In this document: one piece after another, positions 22,201 to 34,700 of the stretch | How the letters are laid out: every line of letters begins with the position of its first letter | How positions within the stretch are numbered: position 1 is the first letter of the stretch | NCBI GenBank assembly: GCA_026874595.1 | Contig: CM049310.1 | Span: 47,381,058-47,445,057, forward strand | From: Sipunculus nudus | Lineage: Eukaryota > Annelida > Sipuncula > Golfingiida > Sipunculidae | DNA: 64,000 bases | Direction of reading: 5' to 3' | Made by a program: the position numbers and the translations under genes | Notes under the pieces: model-generated | Told to the model about the DNA's origin: nothing | Seen by the model: only the letters and a program-made list of their open reading frames with translations | Databases searched by the model: none

Positions 22201-25200
22201 ACCTTAAAGGGAGTTTTTGGGTATTTGGACCTTAGTGGGAGCTCCTTAAGGGACCTTGCATACTCTGGGTGCGGCTATAAAGAGACATGCGGCCATACAA
22301 ATAGGATTTCCATTACATATATTCACACTCAAGTCAGACATTCATTAATTTGTTAAATTATGTACTTACTTACTGTGATCAGGAGGTAAAATCTATATGT
22401 CAGGCTGCTACAGTCATTATATAATAGACTCATAAAAATGAACCAGTCAGTAAGCCACACATTTATCATTGTCACAGTTTTTTATATAAAACCTTAGCCC
22501 CTTTATATAATGGAAAAGATTTTCAGTGAATGCTGTTATGATTATTAGACATTAAGTGTGATTATTGATCTATAGATATGATTGATACAACACACTACAC
22601 ACCCACTGTGAGGTATTCATGTTCAGCTGACCATCACGAGGTTGAGCCATGATGTAGCTTAGATCTCTGGTATCTGTGGTCAAGCACTGACTGATCGTAC
22701 CTGGTCACTACCCTTAAGTATTGATCAGACCATGATCAAATGCATGAAACAGTCAGAATCAGAGCAAAATGTAGTAATCTTTATCAGGTGCCTTCAGGAA
22801 ATACAATAACTGGTACCTGGATTGGTAAGCAGCACCATCTGGTGTCTTTCAAGAAAACAAATCTGTTTTCTGTTGAATATTAAATCTGTGATTACTGATT
22901 AGATGATTCCTGTTTAACATGCTTGTATTCCTGAAATGAAGTTTTCTTTATTTGTTTTTTTTTATACTTATTTTTTATACTTTTTTACTTATATATTTCA
23001 GAGTTTATAGATTTGTGTGACAGTGTTAGTTCAGGACACACATTTATTTAGCATAAATGTCACATGGTTATACAGTACTCTATTTTAAATCAGCCAGGTT
23101 CTATCCTGGACTTACGTGGAGATAGGTGTAAGAGAGTGGAGAATACAGCTAGGTTATTATCAGTGAAGTTGTGAACAAGACTTTTGTGTACATTTGAAGT
23201 TCTGTACATTGAATGTGATGTCAGATTTCTGCATGTTCCAGACAGGCTTATTCAATGCTTGCCATTCAGTGCCCTACATTTAAAAACATTCTGCATTCTA
23301 TGTACCAGAATGTTATTGTATTACTACACTGGAGGATTGGGTGTTATATAAGATATTGATAGATCATCGCACAATATCAGACACCTTTAACTCATTCCTA
23401 TCAATTTTCTAGGAAATGGGTTAAATTTTGGTTCTAAATTATGGTATGTCCAGTGATCTTGAACAGTTTCTTCTTTCACACAAGACTTGTGTCACCACCT
23501 GCAACTTACAGGTTTAAAATAGGCCAAAAAGTTAAGGTTTGTTTCTCAAGCAATTTTTCAGTATCAGCGTAGGAGGGTGATTTTTGTAATCTTTCATTTC
23601 CTTTTTCAATAAAAAATTCATATGATTAGGGAACAACATGATAATGAAACAATTGTTTTGGTAAACATGTAAAACAAATAACAAAATTAAATTTTATTAA
23701 AATTTTATAACTATTTATTTGAAAGAAATGTCAGAGTGAATATAGCTCAGTAAATCAGTAAATTTCTACTGTAAATAAAAGTAAGAATTTTTATATAGGG
23801 GGTGGCAGGATCAAAGTATATGCTCGTGGTGTCTGGGAAACCAGCCATTATATATTTTTGGCCTTAGCCCTTTACGTTTTATGTACCCAATAATCAGGGA
23901 TAGCTTATCCATTCAATACAAGACTTGGCGGCACCAATATAGCACATCAGAAGATATAGGTCAGACAAGTCAGAGTTGATCATCAAAGGAGTCTTGCCAA
24001 GGAGCCAGGTATTGCACCAGGAACCAGCAGGTTTTATGTGAATTGGGTACACTTTCACCTGATTTCCTTTCCATCTTTCCAGGGTCCATATATCAGTATG
24101 GAGTGTTGTAAATGGTTTTGTATTTCTATAAATTTTCTGTTTTCGCAGGACATTTTGAGAATAATTAAATATAATATAATAGTGAAAAGACTTCATGGGC
24201 CATAACCCAGATTGAAAGCTTATATATAAAGCTAATGTGTCTGAATTCTATTGGTATAAACAGGTTATTTGGTTCATTCTAGCAGATAAATAATTAAATA
24301 TAGCATATTTATATGATATATATTATGTATATATATATATATAAATATATATATATATATTTATATATATATATGTCGAGGCCTAGATTAGAATCTGGCC
24401 CAATTTAAAAATGGGCCCGCCCAGATCAAAATTTTAATTTGGACCGGCCCAGATCAAAATTCTAATCTGGGCCAGACCAGTTTTAAACTGGGCCAGCCCA
24501 GATTAAAATTTTGATCTGGGCCAATCCAGATTAAAATCCTGTGGTGAAGACTTCAGGATTTAAATCCGGTCTGGACTGATTTTAAACTGGGCTGGCCCAG
24601 ATTAGAATTTTGATCTGGGCTGGTTAAGTTTATTATCCTGTGGTGGACTGATTTTAAACTGGGCTGGCCCAGATCAAAATTTTAATCTGGGCTAGTCAAG
24701 ATTACAATCCTGTGGTGACTGATTTTAAACCTAACCAGATCAGAATCCTAATATAATCTTAGGCTAGCTTGATTTTTATCATCTTAAATCAGATAATACA
24801 GTAAACATTTATTCCAGATTTTGAAGGGCACAAAACACATAAATGATAAATAACATAACAAATAAAATTGTGAATTTTCAGGTCCTGGATCACAAGCTTA
24901 ACATTGAGTAACATATATATTGATTATTATTGATTAAAATTTGTTTTAGTTTGTTGATCTGGGCCGGTCCAAATCAAAATTTTGATCTGGGCTGGCCCAG
25001 TTTTAAATTGGGCCAGATTCTAAGTGGGTCTCGACATATATATTAGTGAAAAAAACCCAAAAGATAAGAGAACCACAGGAGGTCTTCTTAGTGCTAAGTA
25101 ACTTTTGTGTTTATTATGTTGTGGATGGGTACCCTGTGCGTGCTCATACTTACAGGCTTCACCTGGATACATACACAGACATTTTTATTGACAGTATACA

Positions 25201-28200
25201 TTGTTAATATGGTCCCAAAGACATTGGTAGAGTGTGATAACTCTGGTCTAGTTATTATGAGAAGAAACCAGAGGTGATTAATTTGATTAATGGCTCCTCC
25301 ATTTAATTAATGTTACTGGTCTATCTCTTACATTCAGCCTATTATATCATTCACAGGTACGCATCACTGGTGGACCATTATAAATGTACTAAATATATAT
25401 ACACTTTTACTAGACCAGAATCACTTGATCTGTGACATACCAATTATGTTTGCCCACTTATCAGGGCTCCACATTAATTTTTGAAAGTACTTGCCAACTG
25501 GGGCAACTAGGGCAACTTGCCTAACATGAATTTTAACTTGTCCCACAAAAATCAGTAATCGTAGCCATAACCATAAAAAATGTGATCCACATGGTTATTT
25601 TGCAACAACATACATAATTATTCAAATGTTTATTTTGTTAATAATATTTCTCTTTGGCATTTGCACAGATCAATACATGCAGGTAATTTAAGCTAGAGGT
25701 ATATGTTTTCAATTCTGATAAAGAAAGTGTCTGACTCAAAATAAGTCAAGATTCAGACCTTGTGTACTGGTAAAGGTTTATGTTGCACCACCATTTTCTG
25801 GAACCTTTACTTTTCATGGGCAAGCAGTTAACAGTTAATATCAAGCCCTGCTTATTATGATTGTTGCATTTACTGATGGCAAAACTGGAAATCTAGCTTG
25901 CTCTGGTGAATGTTATGGTTATGCTGGATGGGTTTCATGGCTTAAAGCTGTGAAGTCAGCAGATTTTTGTATAAACACACATGCTGTGGTTGATGCGAGT
26001 TTTTATTTGCTGTGCTTTAGCTATAATTTTTTTTAAAAGCCACAATGACTGATGTAGCTGAATGCCCTTGTAAACAGCCATAGTGCTTCATTAACAAAAA
26101 GTAAATGCATATATATATGTCAGCTAAGGTTGGCAGTTCTTTCATAATTTTATATGCCACCAAATATATATACAGTAGTATCATCAGGCAAAGTGTACCC
26201 ACAGGTACCCACTGACTTCACAATTAAGATGTACACAGGGTATGATCAATGATTTCACAATCAAGGGGTACAGGGCTCGAAATTATCATCCAGCTTTTAC
26301 TTGCCTTACATGAATTTTTATTTCAGTTACTTTTCACACAACAATCAGTGATTGCAGCCACAAACTCAAAAAATTTGTTCCACATGATTAATTTGCAACA
26401 ATAAACATGTTTTGATTTTTATATATTAACAATATTTCTCTTTTGCATTTGCATCGATAAACATGCTGGTAATTTAAGATACATTTATTAAAATATGATT
26501 TCATATCTCAAAGAAAGAAAATTGATAATTTCAGAGTAGCTAAGATTCAGGCCTATTAGTAAAAGTTTATACGTTGGACTCATTTTCCCCAGTCCAGCAA
26601 GTAGGAGCCCAATTTTGGTTGCCCTTCCACCATTTTCTGGAACTTTTACTGGCCCAAGGCAAGCAATTAACCAATGATGTTTATCCCTGGGACATACAGT
26701 GTACATGTACAAAATAATCCAGCAATCATCTATTTGATAAAATTGCCTAGCACACAGTTGTCTGATAAAGCTGTTCAGCATAATTATCTGATAATGATTA
26801 CAGTTGGATATGTGATAAATCTGCTCAGCCTTCACTTGTCTGATGAAACTGCTCAGCATACAGCTGTCTGATAAAACTGCTTAGCATACAGCTGTTTGAT
26901 AAAGCTGCTCATCATATAGCTGTCTGATAAAGCTGTTCAGCATAGTAATCTGATAATGCTGCTTACAGTCACCTATGTGATGAAACTTCTCAGCATACAG
27001 CCGTCTGATAAAGCTGCTCAGCATACAGCTGTCTGATAAAACTGCTTAGCATACAGCTGTTTGATAAAGCTGCTCATCATATAGCTGTCTGATAAAGCTG
27101 TTCAGCATAGTAATCTGATAATGCTGCTTACAGTCACCTAAGTGATGAAACTTCTCAGCATACTGCTGTCTGATTAACTGCTCAGCATACAGTGTCTGAA
27201 GCTGTTCAGCATACAGCTGTTTTATAAAGCTGATCAGCATACAGCTCTCTGGTAAACTGCTCTGCATGTATACAGCTGTCTGAAAAACTGCTTAGCACAC
27301 AGCTGTCTTACAAAAGTTTTCCAATGAGGCTGTTTTTTTCCAGGTAGAATGAATTTTAATGTTTTTGGGATATAATTACTTGTATTACAAAAATAAATTG
27401 ATACAGACATCTGTGCCGACATTATCAATATTAAATTATATCTATATATATGTGTGTGTGTGTTAATGACTTTGTTGAGTGTGTTAGTGTATACGGACAT
27501 ATTGGTTATGAATATAAACAGAGTCCGTTGTGAGGATAATTTAAATTTCATTTTATAGAGCTTCATCATTATTTCTTTATACCAATCAATACTAGTATAC
27601 CGGTAATAACAGCAGTGACAGTAGTACAGTTCGGGGGTGGTAACAGTCAGATGATAGCTGGTTACAAGCTTCTGTGGAGTAATGAGTGGAGATATTTTAT
27701 GCGTTATACTCCTTTTTACAATCCCATGTTAATTGATTCGTCTGGCATGAACACATCTGGGTCCATTATCAGCTTTTAACATTCAATCAATATCAGCAAC
27801 AGGTGTGTGGTTAGATTTACAAATGAGCTGTCTGTTTAAATTAATATTTACAGCATTTTATTTTTATTTTTAGAACCCTAGTAATAATTGTTAGGCTTAT
27901 TGACCATTATTTTGAATAAAAAAAGTCCAGCTTATTGACCATTATTTAATTAAAAATTAAATAAAAAATCAAACTTGACACTAGTTACCAGTACAAACCA
28001 TATACAAGGAGCTGAAAGTCTGAAATTGTATTTGCCAGCCTGTAGTAGGGCCAGATTTGGGAGGGAGGTGGGGTCGGAGCAGAAGGCACCCCCCCCCCCC
28101 CCCCCCCCCCTTTTTTTTTTTTTACCTAAAAATTCCTGGAAATAGAACAGTAAGAGTTTAATTAGGAAGAACAGAGCTATATTTAAACCTGCGCCCAGCT

Positions 28201-28726
28201 CTTTCCCCTTCCCTTCAAACCCCCCCCCCCCCCCCACACACACATACCTATCCTGTATCTGCCCCAGTGTAGGTAAGACACTACAAGTACATGTATACTG
28301 GAAAGTTACTGACCCCTTTTCTGAAAAAAATCCTACTTGTTTAATTTACCTTTAGATAGATATGTAAAGTAGTTAAATGTATCAATTGGTGATTTCAAAG
28401 ATGGTTTCTAGAGCAATACTAGTTTGCTATACAAGGCCCACAGCACTTTCAAACTGTTTAATACTGGTAACTTGTCCAGCTAGAACATGTCAGTCACAAC
28501 TTTGTTTATTTTCATACATTTTGCACACATGGTCCAGATGACCAGTGCCACATCAAACACATCCCCTTCAGTAAATATCTGTTCACAAACAGCAATGTAG
28601 GTAACTCAAATATACAGTTACTTAGGGAAATGAGAGTGTTGAGTTACTATTGTTCCCTCCATTATGGTCCTAAGTCCATGACATTGCATATACTGTCTGT
28701 GGTACCTTTTATTATTATAATTATTA

Positions 28727-28758
<32 letters not shown>

Positions 28759-31700
28759 TGTCAGCATTGTGTTAGAGTGAGCCTACCAAGTTCCTGTGGT
28801 TTAGGTCCATATGGGATTTAAAATGGTAGCTTTGTGTGGTTTGTGACTGAAACATGCTGCCAAAACAATAAAAAACAGTCATCCAATAAACTGAGCTGCC
28901 AAAAATGTCAAACTAAAAAAAAAGTCACAGATTAATCAAAGATATAAAAACATGAAACACCGTTGCCCAGAAAACTAAGCTGCCAAAACACTGAAAACAG
29001 TCACAATTTAAACAAAGTGGTCAAAAACACAAAACATAGTTGCCCACTAAACAAAGCTGCCAAAACACCAAAAACCTTCCCAGTAAATAAAACTCTTTTT
29101 TGTTTTCTGGTAATCAAACACAATTTTTCAACCAGTTCAACCATCTCAGACATGTTTCGCTCATCAGTTAACCTGTCATAGATTGTGCATTCAATATTTA
29201 TATTATAATTTTGTAATGAGAGATCAACAGTAGATAAATCATGTTTTCTGTGTGGTTGTCAGCGTTATGTCTTTTTTGATAACTGATGCAGTGCAATTTG
29301 TATGTCAGGTGTGTGCTCAGTAAATAACACATGGGGATCAGCCAGTAAACAGTTTACTCAGAAAATCAATTATGACAGATGGACAGACAGGTGAGAGGGA
29401 CAAAAATAAAGGACTTCTCCCTAGCCTTTGATAAGAGCATTGTTTCTGACAATCACAAACCTTGAATGTGATGGAGAACATGGAAATCAAAAAGTGCATG
29501 ATAAAGTTCTGTTAGTCACCAGCAACCAGCAATGTCAGGGCTTTTCTTGCACAGTGCGTACAGGGTATATGTGACATGTAATTCAATTGATATGGGTCAT
29601 GAATGGAGCTATTGTAAAAGGGGTTTTTCAGTGATTTGGAGATACTGTGGCATCTTTGATGCTGGTAATTTCTAAATAAAATGAATGTGTCCATGTGTAA
29701 ATTTGAGATTATCATGTGTATTTTTATGTTACTTTACATGTGCTTTTTATTTGATTGTTAAATTACATTAAGCTCCAATTTGCAAAGACGATGCTTGGTA
29801 CATAAAGTGTTTTTTTATATTCTATTAGCATTTCACACATATATAACTGAAGTCTGTATAGTGTCATATGTGACAGAGTTATTGTTTACTGGACTTCTGA
29901 AGGACTTTGTCTGAATTCTTGACTCCTTATACCTCTGAATCTATATACAAGACTGAGTCCAAATCCCTCAAATCCAAACCCTAAAAAAGTCAAGACTGGA
30001 GTGCTACATTACATACAGGCATAGTAGTTGGAGGTTTTTTCCTCACTAGGCTACCATGCATGCATGTACACTCTTGAGTATCAGTCATCAGGGTTACCTA
30101 TTAAACCATGGTTTTGTGCATGGATGACCTTTTTTGTGTAGTTTTATCAGCATAATGCTGACACATTAAGATACCAATCATTTTCAATATATATACCTTA
30201 AAGGACATTTGAAAATTAATCCATGTTCAGCATTTTATGGCATGTAGTGTCATGTCTCTTTCTAGAGCTACCTTATATTCAAATATTATTTGTTACATTA
30301 AATATGTGAGCCTGTGTGATATTGGTATGATTTGTGAGATCACTGCTATATACTGTATCATCACTTGTACAGTTTGATATTCAGGACTCAATGTCTTAAA
30401 CTAAGTGCATCCTGTATTGGTACTGTTACCAAAATATTGTTAAATTTGTGAGTGGTCACTCCTTGTTAAATGTATGAAAGTTTTTTAATCAATGACTCTT
30501 TATTTTTTTTGCTTACTGGACACTAGCTCCACCTTTTGAGCATGAGTGTATTGACAAATTTTAAAATATATCTGAATATATTACATTTTTCCCCACCAGG
30601 TTGAGTACATGCTGGTGAGGTTGGACCATGAAAAGCGCAAGGCAAAGCTTTACCTCAAAGCAGGTGAAATATTGGAGGTACTCCAGGAAAAAGAGAAACA
30701 GAAAAGGTAACAGATATCTTAAACAAACACCGTCAAGCTGTAAAACATAAAAAGAGCTAATACAGTACATGTTCTGGCATAGCTTAACAAAATATTTAAG
30801 AATATTTTGTAAATGTAACCATTTCAGTTTTTGATCACACACTGCACAACAGTACGACTCGCAACGGTATGACTCAACTGGTTAGGGATTACTGGTAAAG
30901 AAATCCTTTCCCCACAATGCACTGTAGTCAAGCCAAAAGAGGTATACGCTCATCGAGCAGCTACAGGTTGCTGCGGTCAAGACCTCAGCCCTGTGCGCTC
31001 CTTAAGCATGTTCTCTGAGCCAACAGTCGCCCTGCCACGCCAAGCCAAGCAGGGAGCCGTAGAGGGTGCCACCGTCCATCCCGAGCCGTTGTCCTTTTTA
31101 GAATGCAACAGCATCCACAGCCACAAAGCCAGAAGCAACCCACATTCCCTCCACCGGTCCCAGCAGCGGAGACCCAGCCATGTCATTCGAGAGCCAAACT
31201 CGATCCTGTGAACGACACTACTTCGAGACCCATAGCCCTTGTACTTGCGGTTTCGGCCATTTGGACCCTATTAACCTGTAGTGTCTAAGTGCATCGGCAG
31301 CATAGGTATAAATGCAGTGAAGAGGGTAATGTGGTCCGTTAAAATATGTTGGATAAGAATTGTTTCAAGGCAAATTACATGAACATTGATGTTTTTTGTG
31401 GTAAGGTCATGTTATAAGCATGCGCATGTGCAAAGTAAATGGAAGGTGTTTCCTTGAACTGTGCCAAATTTTTATTTTGAAGCATGACAGTTGAGACAAG
31501 AAGTCCTGGTTATCCCCACAATTCTGAACTGGAAGAGGTTCGTTTTTTAGTAGAAATTGATTGGTGGAAGTGTGGCTATGTTCAGTGATAGGACCAGGAC
31601 TGGTGCAAACAGTTACAACAGTACAAATTTGGGCCAGACCAGATATGAAATGGGCTCATGATAAAAGCAAAGATCGCTCTCAGTCATTGGTTGTATGGGT

Positions 31701-34700
31701 TCCAGACTAGTGCTGAAATGTCATTTTACTTTTGGAGGGTTTGTTCAGGTGTTTGTCACCAAGTGGACGTGGTTCCTGCTGCTCGCTAGCTTTTCCAAAT
31801 TCTCTTCTGGCCCCTGGCTTGGGTGGCTGAAGCGAAGCTGGATCATGTCACTTGGATACTTTTGTGTGTGAGTTTGGTGTGGCATTTACAAAATATAGCT
31901 CAGGCCATCTCACTTCCGTCATCTCAAAATTTTTCCTCAAAATTGGTAACAATAGACCTCAAACCTCAACTATCAACTTTCACATTGCTGAGGGCTCTAG
32001 CTGGCCCCGCTTTGACCGTGTCAGCAGTACACACAGCTCAGAAACTGTCTTCCCCTTCTTTAGCTCTAGATATGAAATGGTTAACAATCGTGGAAATAAT
32101 GATAGGTAGCTACTGTGGTTTGTGACTTTGAATTATTTGGTGTGAACTGTGATGACATGTTGAGTCATCATTATGTGGTCTTGTCCAGATGTCAATCAGT
32201 GTGACCTGTTCTGTTTCAGCTCTGGCCTTGCATTTTTACACTAATAATATTGCCTTGTTCAGAACTGTATTACAATGCCCCCTGGGCTTGTATAAAAGTG
32301 TATAAAAATAAAACAAGAGTATCATGTAACATTTTATGTATACTTAAAATATTTGCATAGATTGCAATTCTGAAAGTTCATATCTAAAGTGATGAAAACA
32401 GAGTGGACACATTGGTGAAACAGTTGAGTAGGGATTCACTGCATGAGTAGCTATCTACAGGCTGAAAGGGTCATCAAGTACATTGAAACCAGGATTCTCA
32501 TTGCTCAAGTCAGGATGACAAAGCAGATATGATTTCTTTCCTTACTAAGTTTTTTTTTTGGATGAAGCTTATTTGTTTGGTAATTATTGTACTTGAGTAG
32601 CATTTCATCGTGACACAACATATTTGGTGTGCTTTTACAGGTTGGTTGGCACAAAATTAATTTTGAGTACCAAGTCAGGATGACTCTGCATGCATGATAT
32701 AGCCTGAGTACTATGTGGTGCTGAGTATCAGATAGCATTAATAAAAAACTCTATATGTTTAAGAAGGGTATTTTTACAATAAATAACTCTGAGTCAAGAT
32801 ATACAACAGATCATCATATAACATTATGTGACAGATAAAGGTATATCTGTGGATTAAAGGAACATATATTTCCATGTGGCTTGTAATCAGCAGTGACTGT
32901 GCTTGTAACCTTAACCTTGTACTTTGATCATGTCATATATTTGTTTTGTGATTGCACTCTCAGCAGTATAGCTAGATAAAGAGCTAACACAGTGATAAAA
33001 ATCAATACAAATATCATTTCTCCATAGTATTAATTATCATAAATGGCATAAAGGTCAACAAATGAAAATGAAAAAAAAGTATGGGTTAATAGGTGTTTCG
33101 GTGGTATACAATAATCAGAGGTTCTGATTTTTATTCATAAAATACCTTTAGAATGGCTGATTTTTCCAGTTATTAAGTTATAAAATCCTGAAAATGTGTT
33201 GTAACATCCTCTTCAGAAAAGGGTACTGAAATCATCCATTCCCACTCCTTTTCTTCCAAAGATTTTCTCCACTTATAGCTAGGGGAGGAGGGTGTATTAC
33301 ACAATTATGGGGGGGGGGGGGTTACTACTCAATGAGGGGGAGGGCAGGGAATGTACATCATTCCTCTACCCATTCCCCACTTTTAAATTCCTAGATCTGA
33401 TTCTAAAAATACCTGAACTTGAGTCATACTGGGTTTATTATACAGACAAATAAACCTGATATATCTAATATGATTACAGAAAATATAACTCTCTTTTTAT
33501 ACTTGTTTGCAGACAGGTTGCTGTGACATATAACACATAGATAGTCATACATGCCAAAGTAATTTTACCCAGGCAGTTATTTAATGGCTTAAATGTCTAG
33601 GTATTGCCATTTTCACTTTCATGTGATAATAAGTAACTACATGTTAGTTCCATTTTTTGATGCAGGGATTGTTCCATTGACCGTAAATATCAATAAAGAC
33701 CGTCTCTAGTTTGGTACCTTTGTATTCAGGGCATGGTACTATCATCTGTAAAATTTGCTTTATTACCATTGCCTGGGATCCTGCACTATAAGATTAATCA
33801 ATCATGTTGATGGTTACAAACCTCTCATTTCTAAGCAACCAATGAAATACCATTACCATAGACGTATTCCAGCTCACGTTAATATATTCATGGCAAGACA
33901 GTGAAATTCTAGTAAACTGGCTGTATTACGTTTGTGTACATATCAAGGTTGACATCTGATTATTTGTTGTATCAAAAATTCAGACGGTGACCATGAGCAG
34001 GGGTGACCTTAAATAAGTAAATGGAATAAAAATTTAGGCTTTATGCCAAAAAAAAGCGCACAACTTTGCATCCCACACAGTTTATTTTCCTGTTTCTGCA
34101 GGTGGTAGTTATGTGTATAATGTAATAGCATTCCCGGGCACATGGTGTTGCATATGGTGTTGCAACCCCCCCCCCCCCCCCCCCTCAACGTACTCTCTCT
34201 GCCACTGATGATTTTGGGTCTGGCTGGATGATAGGACATGTTGAACTGATATATTTGTCTTTATATGTGTCTATGCTTCAGTGTTTTAAAGGGGCCCAAT
34301 CACCCAGTATATTCAGTTAACACAAAATATAGCTTCTTCCCTTTCAAATAAATCTGAACCTGCCTAAATATTGCCTTGAAACTGTTTGCTTAGTCCTTTA
34401 AACGAGTGTTAAAAACAGTGGATTGGGCGTGATCACAGCTGTCAACATAAACACAGCATGTTTGTCCTGTGTATTGCAGAGCCACAACACCTGTCAGTCA
34501 GGTGATGCCCTGACTGACATGGCCCTTAAAAGGTAATACATGTTCCTGTTGGCTAAAACACCTTGTGTTGTGCCTCACAATCTGACCTCTGGTCATGCAG
34601 CTTTGTTATGGTAAAGACATGCATGGACTGTGTTTACCAACCTGCAGAACCATAAGGTATTAAACAGCCATATGCAAGGGTAATGAGACTGTGTGCTGTG

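Larger units (their letters stand above)
18033..30599 (+). other. GCLC intron 1 (12.6 kb)
   Basis: No second gene was recognised inside. It contains poly-C/G tracts, TA arrays, GAGTCC-rich clusters, a fold-back element, two related hAT-like copies and a minisatellite, each listed. The stretches 19221-20550, 20580-21825, 21855-24295 and 29080-29885 show nothing I can name. Confidence 0.85.

Noticed and set aside
26488-27569. Minus-strand ORFs with FIRQLYAEQ-like repeats
   Set aside because: By-products of the CAGCATACAGCTGTCTGATA minisatellite.
31823-32125. Overlapping 85- and 100-codon ORFs in intron 2
   Set aside because: No family motif, overlapping frames, no splice context linking them to anything; too weak to call.
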